The position numbers were made by a program, and so were the translations under genes. The notes beneath the pieces were generated by a model. That model worked only from the letters and a program-made list of their open reading frames with translations, had not been told where the DNA came from and made no database searches. 64,000 nucleotides of DNA from Pseudoxanthomonas gei. GTDB taxonomy: Bacteria; Pseudomonadota; Gammaproteobacteria; Xanthomonadales; Xanthomonadaceae. Positions 17,337 to 26,180 of this stretch are shown piece by piece. The stretch is taken from positions 62,001 through 126,000 of the forward strand of contig NZ_QOVG01000010.1 of assembly GCF_010119615.1 (NCBI RefSeq), given 5' to 3'. Each line of letters begins with the position of its first letter. Positions within the stretch are counted from its first letter, which is position 1.

Positions 17337-18527
17337 ATGAACCGCAACCGTAGCCACCTGTTGACCCGCACCCTGGCTGTCGCACTGCTGCCCGCAGCGC
17401 TGGCTGCCTGCACATTTTCTTCCTCCAGCGATGCCGCGCCTGACCAGGCCGCGCCCGCTGCCGGTGCGCCTGCAACCGTGACCAGTGCCGATGCCGCCAC
17501 CGCCGAAGGCGTTGTTGGGGCGGCCCCGTTGCCCGGAACCCCCGCTGCAGTCCCGGGCGATCCCAATGCCGTGGCGCCCGTTGCGCCGGGCACTGCCGTT
17601 CCAGTGGACGGCGCCGCCGCTGCGCCACTGCCTGCGCAACCGGAAGTCGCGCCTGTGGTTGCGGCCGCCGCCGATGCCGAACTGGCCAAGGACAGCCTGC
17701 TGCGTGCGCAGGTCCTGCTGGAACGCGCGCACTTCTCGCCGGGTGAAATCGATGGCGCCAGTGGCAGCAACATGCGCAAGGCGCTGGCGGCGTTCCAGCA
17801 GGCGCGCGGCCTCAAAGCCAGCGGCACGCTGGATTCCGAGACCTGGGCTGCGCTCAACAGCGACACCGCGCCGGTGCTGATCGAACACCTGCTGACCGTT
17901 GCCGATGTCGAAGGTCCATTCGCGGAAATCCCCAAGACGCCCATGGAGCAGGCCAAGCTCAAGTCATTGCCGTTTTCCTCGGTGGAGGAAAAGATCGGCG
18001 AAATGGTGCACGCAAGCCCACAACTGTTGAAGACCCTCAATCCGCAGGCCGATTTGAGCAAGGCGGGCACCACCATCGTCGTGCCGAACGTCGCCGCGGC
18101 CGCCACCTTGCCTGATGCGGCGCGGATCGTGGTCGACAAGTCCGATTCGGCGCTGCTGCTGGAAGATGCCTCGGGCAAGGCCCTGGCGCGCTACCCGGTG
18201 ACCACCGGCAGCGCCCAGTTCCCGTTGCCGATCGGCGAGTGGAAGATCAACGGCGTGGCCCGCAACCCGGACTGGCACTACGACCCCAAGCTCATCGCCG
18301 GCAGCAAGAAGACCGACGAAAAAGCCACGATTCCGGCCGGCCCCAACAACCCGGTGGGCAGCACCTGGATTGACCTGAGCAAGGAGCATTACGGCATCCA
18401 TGGCACGCCCAATCCTTCGAAGGTCGGCAAGACCGAATCCAACGGCTGCATCCGCATGACCAACTGGAGCGTCGCAGCGCTTGCTTCGGTGGTCAAGGCA
18501 GGCATGCCCATCACTTTGCGCGACTGA
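17337..18527 (+). CDS. L,D-transpeptidase lipoprotein with peptidoglycan-binding domain
   Basis: A 396-residue envelope enzyme predicted to make 3-3 peptidoglycan cross-links or attach proteins to the wall. A lipobox LAAC is at residues 22-25, then an Ala/Pro/Val-rich linker (about 26-115), a PG_binding_1 domain (about 119-178; [20 protein letters not shown] with [15 protein letters not shown]), a LysM-like spacer, and a YkuD catalytic domain (about 262-395) with His355 and the SNGCIR motif at 368-373 giving the nucleophile Cys371. AAGGTGACCGCC precedes the ATG; the ORF is open 39 codons upstream without support. Confidence 0.93.
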   Translation: MNRNRSHLLTRTLAVALLPAALAACTFSSSSDAAPDQAAPAAGAPATVTSADAATAEGVVGAAPLPGTPAAVPGDPNAVAPVAPGTAVPVDGAAAAPLPAQPEVAPVVAAAADAELAKDSLLRAQVLLERAHFSPGEIDGASGSNMRKALAAFQQARGLKASGTLDSETWAALNSDTAPVLIEHLLTVADVEGPFAEIPKTPMEQAKLKSLPFSSVEEKIGEMVHASPQLLKTLNPQADLSKAGTTIVVPNVAAAATLPDAARIVVDKSDSALLLEDASGKALARYPVTTGSAQFPLPIGEWKINGVARNPDWHYDPKLIAGSKKTDEKATIPAGPNNPVGSTWIDLSKEHYGIHGTPNPSKVGKTESNGCIRMTNWSVAALASVVKAGMPITLRD

Positions 18528-18626
18528 GTCGATGGCCGCATGCGGCCTTGATCGTGACAACCCGCTCGTCTATGCAGGCACCAGGTCCGGCGGGCAAATT
18601 TGCTCCCGGGCACACAGGAGTTACCC

Positions 18627-18902
18627 ATGTCAGAAGAAAATCCCAAGACCCCGTTCGACCACGTCAACGACACGCTGTCGCAGCTTAAAGAGATGCGCCA
18701 CTACTCCAAGAACAACGTCGAACTGCTGACCACGCAGTGGCTGATGTTCGATGGCGAACTGTCCAAGCTCCAGCAGGCGGGCAAGGTCGAGCAGTTGATG
18801 ATGAAGCAGAGCGAGTTCTACGACGCCCTGGAAACGACTATTGCCGAGCTGGAAGAAGTGAAGACGGAGTTGCAGCCTGCGGTGGTTGAGCAGGCGGATT
18901 GA
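18627..18902 (+). CDS. Small acidic helical protein, unknown function
   Basis: A 91-residue acidic protein I do not recognise. The sequence is almost all charged helix with heptad-like hydrophobic spacing (LSQLKEMRHYSKNNVELLTT, then LEEVKTEL), so it is probably a soluble helical bundle or coiled coil. AGGAG six bases before the ATG and clean GC3 bias support a real gene. It stands between the L,D-transpeptidase and the TIR-TPR gene, on the same strand as both. Confidence 0.8.
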   Translation: MSEENPKTPFDHVNDTLSQLKEMRHYSKNNVELLTTQWLMFDGELSKLQQAGKVEQLMMKQSEFYDALETTIAELEEVKTELQPAVVEQAD

Positions 18903-18911
18903 TTTCGGTTT

Positions 18912-18938
18912 TGTAGAGCCGAGCTCGCTCGGCTGCTC
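18912..18938. repeat. REP-like element, family B
   Basis: TTGTAGAGCCGAGCTCGCTCGGCTGCTC shape: GAGCCGAGC with its complement GCTCGGCTG immediately after. It is a single self-complementary copy nine bases after the upstream stop codon. Confidence 0.7.
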
Positions 18939-19033
18939 TGATCCTGGGGTGGCCGGCTCGAACGGGCCGTAGAAGCGCCGGGTGCGTTGGTTGCACGGTG
19001 GCGGCTTGGAACCTTGAAGCAGAAGCCAAGGCA

Positions 19034-19130
19034 CCCCTCCTCGATCCTCCCCTGCTGCGCAAGGGAGGAGGCGAAGCTCGATCCGCCCCTGCTTCATCCT
19101 TCCCTGCTTCCCAAGGCAGGGGGCAAAGCC
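19034..19130. repeat. Two degenerate direct repeats before the TIR gene
   Basis: Two related units of about 45 bases. The first has CCTCCTCGATCCTCCCCTGC then GCAAGGGAGGAGGCGAAGC; the second has CCCCTGCTTCATCCTTCCCTGC-like sequence then CCAAGGCAGGGGGCAAAGCC. Each can fold on its own (CCTCC..GGAGG, CCCTGC..GCAGGG). They end 45 bases before the TIR-TPR start. Confidence 0.5.
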
Positions 19131-19174
19131 GGACGCGGGCTGGAGTAAGCTGAACGCTTCCAAGGGCGGCGGCT

Positions 19175-21136
19175 ATGACCATGTCCAGCGGGGAACTCAA
19201 GCAGGGGGACAAACGCCCGACGGTTTTCCTCAGCTATTCCCGCGCCGACCAGGATCGTGCGCGCGTGCTGGCGCTGGCGCTGGAGGAGGCAGGGCTGCAG
19301 GTCTGGTGGGACGCCTTGATCGAAGGCGGTGCGGCTTTTGCCCGGACCATTGAAACCGCGCTGGCCGCCAGTGATGCCGTGGTCGTGCTGTGGTCCGGGC
19401 ACTCGATCGCTTCGGACTGGGTGCTGGACGAAGCCGCGCACGGCAGGGATATGAAGAAGCTGGTGCCGCTGTCGCTGGACGGCACCGAGCCGCCATTGGG
19501 ATTTCGCCAGTACCAGGCAATCACACTGTCCGTGGCGCAGGGCCGCATCGATGAGGCCTCGCTGCAGTCGGTGCTGCGCGCGGTGCTGCCTCTTGCCGGC
19601 CGTGAAGCGCTGCCGCGTCCTACCTCCAGGCCCGTGTCTTCAAAGCCCGATGCATCGCGCCGCGGGCTGCTGATAGGCGCAGGAGCGGTGGCCGCGGCGA
19701 CGGCGCTGGGTGGGCTGGGCTGGCAGCGCGGCTGGTTTGGATCGGCCGCGGTCGAAGACAGCAGCGTTGCGGTGCTGCCGTTCCACAACCTGAGTGGCGA
19801 TCCGGGCCAGGCGTATTTTTCCGACGGCCTGTCCGAGGAGGTGCGCGCGACCCTGGCCCGTAACCAGCGCCTGAAAGTGATGGCGCAGGCGTCCTCTGGA
19901 AAATTCCGTGAAAGCAAGGCCGGTGCGGTGGATATTGCCAGCCAGCTCGGCGTGGCCTTCCTGCTGGATGGCAGCGTGCGCTGGGCCGGCGACAGCGTAC
20001 GCGTGGCCGCCGACCTGATCGATGGACGCACCGGCTTCAGCCGCTGGACCCAGATCTTCGAACGCAACATCGACGACGTATTCGCGGTGCAGCGCGAAAT
20101 CGCCGCGACGGTCGCCTCGGCATTGGCGGCGCGGGTGGTTGCCCCGGGCACCGCCACCGACGAACGCGCGGCGTCGGGCGGCACCGACAATGTCGCCGCA
20201 TTCGATGCGTTCCTGCGCGGGCGCGCGCTGTATGAGTTGAGCACCGACGAGGCCTCCGAACGCGGCGCGCTGAAGCTGTTCGACGCGGCGATCGCGCTGG
20301 ATCCGGAATACGCAGCCGCGCATGCCGCGCGCTCGCGTTCGCTGACCACGCTGGCCAACCAGTACGCGACGGTAGCCCAGCACGCGGCGATGTACGACCA
20401 GGCGGTGGTGGCGGCGCAACGCGCGGTCGCGCTGGCACCGGAGTTCGCCGATGCGTATTCCACCCTGGCCTTTGTCTTGTTCCAGGGCCGGCTGGATGCG
20501 CGCGCGGCGCGCCCGCCGTTCGAGAAATCCGCGGTGCTCGGGGCAGGCGAGGCCACCGTGCAGGCGCGCTGGGCGCAGTACTGCGCACGCACCGGCCGCG
20601 TGCGCGAAGCCGACGAAGCGATTGCCCGCGCGCTGGCACGCGATCGCCTCAATCCACTGCTGCACCGCGCCGCCGGCGCCATCCACTACGCCGCGCGGCG
20701 CTACGCCGAATCGATACCGCCCGTGCGCAAGGCGCTGGAAATGAATCCCGGCCTGTCGCGCGCGCATGCGTCCATTGCCGACGCGCTGGTCAACCTGGGC
20801 AGGCTGGACGAGGCGCGCACCGAGTACCGGGCCGAGCCGGTGACCGACTTCCAGCTGGCCGGGCTGGCCATCGTCGAACACCGCAGCAACAAGCTTGCCG
20901 CCGCGCGCACGGCCCTGGATCGGCTGGTCGCCGAGCTCGGCGATACCGTGCTGTACCAGCAGGCCCAGGTACTGGCGCAGTGGGGCGAAGTGGACGATGC
21001 CATGCTGCGCCTGCTGAAGGCGCGCGCGGCCGGCGATTCGGGGCTTATCTATGCGCGCAACGACCCGTTCCTGGATCCATTGCGCGGCGATCCGCGCATG
21101 CGCGCGCTGCTCGATGGAATTGGTTTCGAGGTCTGA
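19175..21136 (+). CDS. TIR domain - membrane segment - TolB-like - TPR protein
   Basis: A 653-residue multidomain protein. Residues about 14-145 form a TIR domain: VFLSYSRADQDRARVLALAL (box 1), then VWWDALIEGG, and SDWVLDEA at 80-87, where Glu86 aligns with the NADase glutamate of SARM1-type TIRs (W-V-x-x-E). A basic SRRG precedes a hydrophobic segment (about 164-184), probably one membrane helix. Residues about 197-325 resemble the TolB-like domain found in Xanthomonad cyclase/TPR proteins (SVAVLPFHNLSGDP, then YFSDGLSEE). From about 335 to the end there are TPR-type helical repeats (ALDPEYAAAHAARSRS, AYSTLAFVLFQ, MNPGLSRAHASIADAL). It may be a signalling or defence protein; enzymatic activity is untested. 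Confidence 0.88.
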   Translation: MTMSSGELKQGDKRPTVFLSYSRADQDRARVLALALEEAGLQVWWDALIEGGAAFARTIETALAASDAVVVLWSGHSIASDWVLDEAAHGRDMKKLVPLSLDGTEPPLGFRQYQAITLSVAQGRIDEASLQSVLRAVLPLAGREALPRPTSRPVSSKPDASRRGLLIGAGAVAAATALGGLGWQRGWFGSAAVEDSSVAVLPFHNLSGDPGQAYFSDGLSEEVRATLARNQRLKVMAQASSGKFRESKAGAVDIASQLGVAFLLDGSVRWAGDSVRVAADLIDGRTGFSRWTQIFERNIDDVFAVQREIAATVASALAARVVAPGTATDERAASGGTDNVAAFDAFLRGRALYELSTDEASERGALKLFDAAIALDPEYAAAHAARSRSLTTLANQYATVAQHAAMYDQAVVAAQRAVALAPEFADAYSTLAFVLFQGRLDARAARPPFEKSAVLGAGEATVQARWAQYCARTGRVREADEAIARALARDRLNPLLHRAAGAIHYAARRYAESIPPVRKALEMNPGLSRAHASIADALVNLGRLDEARTEYRAEPVTDFQLAGLAIVEHRSNKLAAARTALDRLVAELGDTVLYQQAQVLAQWGEVDDAMLRLLKARAAGDSGLIYARNDPFLDPLRGDPRMRALLDGIGFEV

Positions 21137-21265
21137 TCAGGCCGTACAGGCATGCACGTTGTAGCGGGCAGGGCGCGGTGCAAGAATGCGATGCGGCAAA
21201 CAGGAAGTGGTCGCCGGAACAGGGGAAGGCGTGGTCTGGTTCCATCACTTCTGAGGGGTATTGCC

Positions 21266-21550
21266 ATGAAACACACGAAATTGGCGCTGTTCACCATCCT
21301 GTTGGTCGCCTGCCTGTCCGCCTGCAAGCGGGACGGGGACGCACCGGTTGTCGAGACGCCTGCACCAGAGCCGGTGGCCGCGCCAGCGGTAGAGCCGGCA
21401 CCGGAGCCGGTCGCCGCGACGCCGACCACCACCACCGATCCTGCGGCGACGCCCGTGGCGCCCGCCGACGCGACCCCGGCGGAATCCCAAGAAGATGAAG
21501 ACACGCCGCACTCCGGTGGCGACAAGGTCGGCAAGCCGCCGACCAATTAG
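21266..21550 (+). CDS. Small Pro/Ala/Thr-rich lipoprotein
   Basis: A 94-residue product with a lipoprotein signal (MKHTKLALFTILLVACLSAC; lipobox LSAC) and a low-complexity mature part rich in Pro, Ala, Val, Glu and Thr, with repeated PAPEPVAA/PAPEPVAA units, ending in an acidic HSGGDK tail. GAGGGG before the ATG supports this start; the ORF is open 38 codons further up. It may be an outer-membrane anchored spacer or wall-associated peptide. It follows the TIR-TPR gene by 129 bases on the same strand. Confidence 0.75.
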   Translation: MKHTKLALFTILLVACLSACKRDGDAPVVETPAPEPVAAPAVEPAPEPVAATPTTTTDPAATPVAPADATPAESQEDEDTPHSGGDKVGKPPTN

Positions 21551-21659
21551 GTGGCGACGGTTCTGGCGCACTCGTAACCGGTTGGCAAGCGCGGGCGTTG
21601 CACTTGCGCGCACTGCACCGCCTGCATTTGCCTCGCACCCTCTCCACAGGGGCCTTGCG

Positions 21660-21697
21660 GATTTGCTCTTGATCCAGCTTCCGGACAAGAGCAAATC
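21660..21697. terminator. Hairpin between convergent genes, possible terminator
   Basis: A perfect 12-bp stem GATTTGCTCTTG / CAAGAGCAAATC with a 14-base loop. A T-run (CCCCTTTTTTAAAG) comes about 14 bases after the stem instead of directly, so termination is less certain. It lies between the small lipoprotein gene and the convergent protease gene. Confidence 0.5.
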
Positions 21698-21806
21698 ACC
21701 TTAAATCCCCTTTTTTAAAGCGTGGAAGACAGGTAGTGCTTCTTTTCAAACGGAGGGAGGAGACACGAACCTTTTTGCGGAATTCGCCCGGCGATTGCGA
21801 CGGCCT

Positions 21807-23318
21807 TCACGGCAAGCGGTTCTTTCCTGGTGGCAGCTTCATCGCGTCGCTGATCCATTGCGTATAGCGGTCGATGCGCGTGTACACGCCGGGGCGTCCG
21901 TCGCCTGCGCAGGCCTTCTTGCCCCAGCTGACGATGCCCACCAGCAATGGAGTGCCGTTGGTCAGGATCACCGGACCGCCGCTGTCACCGCGGCAGGTGG
22001 ACCGGGCCGGGTTGGATGCGCAGAACACGCCGTCCTTGATCTTCTGCGGACCATAGCCGGGACGTTGCTGGCAGACCGGATTGGGCATGGCCTGCAGGTC
22101 GACGCGCAACAGCACCGCGTTCATGGTGTTGGCCGCTTCGCTGCTGCCGGTCACGCCCCAGCCGGTGGCCGAGACAGGGATCGCCGGCGGCAGGGCTTTC
22201 TGGTTGAGCGGGATCTGCCGGATGCGGCGCGAGTCGATTGGCACCGGCTTTCCATCCGCAACGATGTGCACCAGCGCGATGTCGTTGGCGTACATGTTCG
22301 GTGGGTGGTTCACGTCGTTGCTTTCGTTGTTGTACTGCGAATGGCGGACGATGCGGTCGATCCGGTAGAGCACGCCGTCGCCCTTGGAAATATCCTGCGC
22401 GCCGAGCCGCACCTTGAAGCCCTGGTCGACCTCGTTCTGGTCGATGCAGTGGGCGGCAGTCACCACCCAGTCCGGGGCGATCAAAGCCCCGCCGCAATAG
22501 TGCTGGCGCTGCCACGCGGGGCGCTTGTCGTTCGGCCTGGGCGGCGCAGCCGGATAGAGGATCTGCGCCTGCCACGGCACCGACTGTGCGGTGACCGGAA
22601 GCCCGCCAAAGGAATACACCGTGTCTTCGTCATCGCCGGGCCTGCGTGGGGGTTTGCGATCCGACTTGCCCGGGGTGCGCTTGCTGGTGCGGATGGTCGG
22701 CATGCTGCCGCCGGGCGAATCGGCGTCGGCCTGGCCGCCCTCGTCTTCCTCGACGACCTGCCACACCTCGTCGTTGCCGAAGACGCTGTGGTCGACCGGA
22801 ATCGCATCGTCGGCCTCGTTGCCGTCATCAACCACCCAGCCGCTGGCCCAGGAGTCGTCGGCGTAGTCGTCGCCCGCTTCTTCGTTGGCGTCCTCTTCAT
22901 CGGCGTCGGCACTGGCGCTGTCGCGTACGGCCGCGGGGGAATCGGCGTTCGCATCGTCATTCCCGCTGGCCGCGCCAGTGTCGGCGTCATCATCGGACTC
23001 GTCCTGCTGCTGCGCCGCTGGCGGGTCTTCCGCGTCGTCATCCGCCACCGGCCCAGCGGCGGACTCCTCCTCATCGGCCTGCGCTTCGTCTACCTGATCT
23101 TCGTCTGCGGGCTCCTCATCCGCGGGCTCCTCGTCGACATCGTCCGCCGGCTCTTCCTCGACCACGTCGTCCTCGTCGCCTTCTTCCTGCACCGTGGCGG
23201 AAAGCGCAAGCGCCTGCAGCGGCGGCAGCGCGAAAGTGGCAGGTGAAAATCCGCACAGGGCGGTGGCAAAAGCGGCGGCCAGCACTCGGATGCCGACGGG
23301 GGCGGGCAGCTTGGTCAT
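21807..23318 (-). CDS. Secreted trypsin-like serine protease with acidic N-terminal region
   Basis: A 503-residue S1-family protease. A Sec signal (about 1-30) is followed by an extraordinary Asp/Glu-rich region (about 45-200; repeats of EEPAD and long D/E runs). After a basic linker (SKRTPGKSDRKPPRRPGDD, 212-230) comes the chymotrypsin-fold domain with TAAHC (His290), NDIALV (Asp346) and GDSGGP (Ser446), so the triad is intact. Six Cys in the domain can form three disulfides. A basic site before the domain suggests processing from a proenzyme. AAAGGAAGTCGCA precedes the ATG. The role of the acidic part (inhibitory, calcium binding or secretion related) is unknown. Confidence 0.9.
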   Translation of the reverse strand: MTKLPAPVGIRVLAAAFATALCGFSPATFALPPLQALALSATVQEEGDEDDVVEEEPADDVDEEPADEEPADEDQVDEAQADEEESAAGPVADDDAEDPPAAQQQDESDDDADTGAASGNDDANADSPAAVRDSASADADEEDANEEAGDDYADDSWASGWVVDDGNEADDAIPVDHSVFGNDEVWQVVEEDEGGQADADSPGGSMPTIRTSKRTPGKSDRKPPRRPGDDEDTVYSFGGLPVTAQSVPWQAQILYPAAPPRPNDKRPAWQRQHYCGGALIAPDWVVTAAHCIDQNEVDQGFKVRLGAQDISKGDGVLYRIDRIVRHSQYNNESNDVNHPPNMYANDIALVHIVADGKPVPIDSRRIRQIPLNQKALPPAIPVSATGWGVTGSSEAANTMNAVLLRVDLQAMPNPVCQQRPGYGPQKIKDGVFCASNPARSTCRGDSGGPVILTNGTPLLVGIVSWGKKACAGDGRPGVYTRIDRYTQWISDAMKLPPGKNRLP

Positions 23319-23439
23319 TGCGACTTCCTTTGCGGAGGGCCCGGCGATTTGGCGCCCGCCGAACGGGCGCGTCAAGCCTGCGCGCAATGGCCGGAATGAC
23401 CGCTGTTTTACGTGCCGGGCATGCAACGTCGGCCCATGT

Positions 23440-23916
23440 TCAACGCTGGTCGTTGCGCATGATGCGGGGCAGGGCATTGACCACCGCCAATGCGATCAAC
23501 GTCGTGGCCAAGGCCATGATCTCCATGCCCATGCCCGCGGCCATGCCGACGGCGGAGACCATCCAGATACCTGCGGCAGTGGTCAGCCCTTCGATGCGCT
23601 CGTCGCGCTCCAGCTTGATGATGGCTCCGGCACCGAGGAAGCCGATGCCCGAGACGATTCCCTGCATCACCCGGGTGACGTCGGCGGGCGCGATGCCGGA
23701 CAACAACGGCGCCATTACGAACAGCGCCGAACCAATCGAGACCAGGATGTGCGTCTTCAGGCCGGCGGAGCGGCCCTTGCGCTCGCGTTCCATGCCCAGC
23801 ATGCCGCCCAGCAGGGCAGCGGTCAGCAGGCGGACCACCATCACGGTGATCTCGCCCGCGTCGGGCAGGGTGAATTCACTCGCCAATGCCTCGCCGATTT
23901 CTGCAGTCACGCCCAT
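23440..23916 (-). CDS. MgtC/SapB family membrane protein
   Basis: A 158-residue integral membrane protein with four to five hydrophobic segments. The family signature is clear: LLGGMLGMERERKGRSAGLK, then THILVSIGSALF, then GIGFLGAGAIIK and GLTTAAGIWMVSAVGMAAG. It is a short form without the C-terminal ACT-like domain of MgtC, like SapB. Family members are linked to magnesium limitation and inhibition of F-type ATP synthase. GGGGAG precedes the ATG at 23916; a 92-codon upstream extension has no support. Confidence 0.92.
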   Translation of the reverse strand: MGVTAEIGEALASEFTLPDAGEITVMVVRLLTAALLGGMLGMERERKGRSAGLKTHILVSIGSALFVMAPLLSGIAPADVTRVMQGIVSGIGFLGAGAIIKLERDERIEGLTTAAGIWMVSAVGMAAGMGMEIMALATTLIALAVVNALPRIMRNDQR

Positions 23917-24131
23917 GCGGTGCTCCCCTGGTTGCGCGTCTCGCCGCCGTGACTGGCGCGCGGACCTGCGGGGGATTGTGCGAATCGTGTCGTTAGCGTG
24001 ACGTGGTGCGCACCGCGGAGCCTGCGCCAGCACGCTGTCCGGTCCTTCCCATCCTGCACACATGCCTGTCGCTATGGTCGCGGGCCGACCTGCCTTACCC
24101 ATCCATCGATCCATTGCCTGGAGTTTCACGC

Positions 24132-25013
24132 ATGAATTCACACCGGTTGCTGCTTGTCCTGTGCTGGCTGGCCTGCCCCACGTCGTGGGCACGTGCCGAA
24201 ACCCTGCAGCCGGATGCGCTGGTCGTGGCCTCTGAAGCCTCCCTTCCGGACCCCATGCAAAAACAGCCGGGCATGCCAGAGCAATATGAACTGCTTGAAC
24301 CCGACGGCGTGTCCCTGGGCGTGGCGGTGGCTTCCAGCAAGGGCATCCTGCTGGGCGAGGACCCGCGCACGCGGGTGGTGCCGGTGCTGGGCTACGAAGG
24401 CGAGCGGCTGTTCCTGCGCGGTCTGAGTGGCGGCGTGCGTCTGTTCCAGCGCGACGGGCTGGAGCTCAACCTGCTGCTCGCCGCGCGCCTGGACAACTGG
24501 GACGCGCGTGACCTGGATGCGGCGCAGCTGGCGGCACGCGGCATCGACCGCCGCCTGCTGTCCGACCGCGAGCGTGCGGCCGAAGCGGGCCTGGGGCTGG
24601 CGTGGAAAGGCTCGGCGGGACGGCTGGGCCTTGAGGTGCGCACCGACATCAGCAACGCCAGTGGCGGACGGGAAGTGGAGCTGGGTTACTCCTTCGCGGT
24701 GCCTGCCGGCAAGGGCCTGCTCGCCCCCGGCGTGGCCGTCAGCCATTGGTCCTACAAGTTGTCCGACTACTACTACGGAACCTTGCCCGAGGAGGAAGCA
24801 GCGGGCGTGCCGCGCTATCGGCCGGGTGGCGCCGTGGTGCCGAGTGTCAGCGTCGCCTACCTGCGCGCATTGCCGCAGCGCTGGCGTGTGTTCGGCGTAT
24901 TCAAATACCAATGGCTGCCCAGCGCCATCGTCGATAGTCCGCTTGCCGAAGGAGACCGCGGCGTGCCTTCGCTGTTCGTGGGTGTGTCGCGTTCGTTCGC
25001 CTGGCCTCGCTGA
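24132..25013 (+). CDS. MipA/OmpV family outer-membrane protein
   Basis: A 293-residue protein with a Sec signal peptide (MNSHRLLLVLCWLACPTSWARA) and an alternating beta-barrel pattern. The features match MipA/OmpV: LGVAVASSKGILLGEDPRTRVVPV..YEGERLFLRG early on, repeated Tyr/Trp-bounded strands, YYYGTLPEEEA in the middle and a C-terminal aromatic end (SLFVGVSRSFAW). It is likely an outer-membrane scaffolding or porin-like protein. GGAG eight bases before the ATG supports the start. Confidence 0.88.
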   Translation: MNSHRLLLVLCWLACPTSWARAETLQPDALVVASEASLPDPMQKQPGMPEQYELLEPDGVSLGVAVASSKGILLGEDPRTRVVPVLGYEGERLFLRGLSGGVRLFQRDGLELNLLLAARLDNWDARDLDAAQLAARGIDRRLLSDRERAAEAGLGLAWKGSAGRLGLEVRTDISNASGGREVELGYSFAVPAGKGLLAPGVAVSHWSYKLSDYYYGTLPEEEAAGVPRYRPGGAVVPSVSVAYLRALPQRWRVFGVFKYQWLPSAIVDSPLAEGDRGVPSLFVGVSRSFAWPR

Positions 25014-25093
25014 CAATGGCGGTGGCGCGTTGATGCCATGCCATCCGCAAGGCCGGCCGCGCCCTTCGCGCGGCAGGCGCGGGCGTAGGCGAC

Positions 25094-25167
25094 CGTAGGG
25101 CGACGCGAGTCGCGAAGCACGGATTGCTGAAATGTCGAGGGCTTCGCGACTCGCGTCGCTCCTACAA
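25094..25167. repeat. Inverted pair of family A REP-like elements
   Basis: The left arm CGTAGGGCGACGCGAGTCGC starts at 25094; the right arm GCTTCGCGACTCGCGTCGCT with CCTACA ends at 25167. The spacer carries ATTGCTGAAATGTCGAGG, similar to the spacer of the pair at 25359 (ATTGCCCAGATGTCCACGG), so the two doublets look like copies of one unit. Confidence 0.85.
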
Positions 25168-25358
25168 TCATGGGGTCGGCACCGGTACCGTCTGCACGCC
25201 GCGTTCGCGGCACATCATGGGCGTAGCGCGGAGTGATGATCAGCAGGAGCGCAGTGACGGGTTCGCGACACGCGTGCCGCGTCTGCAGCGCGTCGCCGGC
25301 AGTGTCGCGCCACACTGATCTACAAGGGCGACACAAGATTGCCAGCCATGGCGCAGGT

Positions 25359-25430
25359 GTAGGAGCGACGCAAGTCGCGAAGCACGGATTGCCCAGATGT
25401 CCACGGCTTGGCGACTCGCGTCGCTCCCGA
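25359..25430. repeat. Second inverted pair of family A REP-like elements
   Basis: The left arm GTAGGAGCGACGCAAGTCGC (with GAAGCACGG after it) and the right arm GGCGACTCGCGTCGCTCCC are imperfect reverse complements around a short spacer. It is only 190 bases from the previous doublet and in the same arrangement. Confidence 0.8.
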
Positions 25431-25463
25431 TTGATGTGGGAGCTGTTGCTTGAACTGCTGCGC

Positions 25464-26099
25464 TTACGGCTTGGGCGTGCCCTGCAGTTTTTGTGCTTCA
25501 GCCAGGTGCATGGCCAGGTGTTCGCGCGTGGTGCCAAGGTGATTGCGTATGGCGCCGGGCGAGCCGAGCAGCAGGAGCCGGGTGTCGAACAGGGCCAACA
25601 CGTCGGTGTGGCCCTTGACCATGGCGTCGACGTAGGCGGCCTCGTACTCCTTGCCCGATTTCCTGCCCAGCTCGGCCAGTTCGCTGGCGCCCTTGTCCTT
25701 GAGTGCCTGCACCTCGGGCCCATCGCTCACCGCGCCCAGTGTCTTGGTCTGTGCAAGGTTGTCGCCATGCTCTTTCTCCATCAGCTTGGCGTAGTCAAGC
25801 ACCGCGCCGGTCACCTTCTTTTCGTAAGCCTGCTGCGCGAGCCTGATTTCATGGTCGTCCACCGCCGACAACAGGCCAAGGACCAGCGCGTCCTTTACAG
25901 CGGGCGTGGAAGTCGCGGTGACGGCAGCCGGGGTCGCCGCGACGGCCGGTGTGTCGGTAGCCGGTTCCGTTGTCGCGGCTGGCTGGGCTGCCTCGGTCCT
26001 GGCGGCGGCTTCGGCAGGCGTGTCCGCCGGGTCGTTGCGCTTGCACGCGGTGGCAAGGGCGACGGTCAGCAGGCTCATGGCCACTAATGGAATTTTCAT
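25464..26099 (-). CDS. DUF4142 lipoprotein
   Basis: A 211-residue exported protein. Lipobox LATAC with Cys19, then an Ala/Thr/Pro-rich linker (about 25-70), then the DUF4142 helical domain (about 72-205; LLSAVDDHEIRLAQQAYEKK, YAKLMEKEHGDNLAQTK, REHLAMHLAEAQKL). The domain is ferritin-like in fold, with conserved Glu and His spaced through the helices, and is common in periplasmic stress proteins. GAGGTATAGATC precedes the ATG. Confidence 0.9.
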   Translation of the reverse strand: MKIPLVAMSLLTVALATACKRNDPADTPAEAAARTEAAQPAATTEPATDTPAVAATPAAVTATSTPAVKDALVLGLLSAVDDHEIRLAQQAYEKKVTGAVLDYAKLMEKEHGDNLAQTKTLGAVSDGPEVQALKDKGASELAELGRKSGKEYEAAYVDAMVKGHTDVLALFDTRLLLLGSPGAIRNHLGTTREHLAMHLAEAQKLQGTPKP

Positions 26100-26180
26100 G
26101 ATCTATACCTCGTGTGTGCTGTTGCCCGTGGTAACCGAACCATGTCCCCATCGACGTTAAGCGCGTGCTAAACGGTGCGC

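Larger units (their letters stand above)
25014..25463. other. Intergenic region dominated by REP doublets
   Basis: A 450-base gap between the convergent MipA-like and DUF4142 genes. It contains two REP-like inverted pairs (entries at 25094 and 25359) and otherwise no ORF with codon bias or ribosome binding site. Confidence 0.6.

Noticed and set aside
23194..24001. Long plus-strand frames opposite the MgtC-like gene and protease start
   Set aside because: Their translations are Arg/Pro or His/Gly-rich shadows; the minus strand has clear MgtC and signal-peptide sequences.
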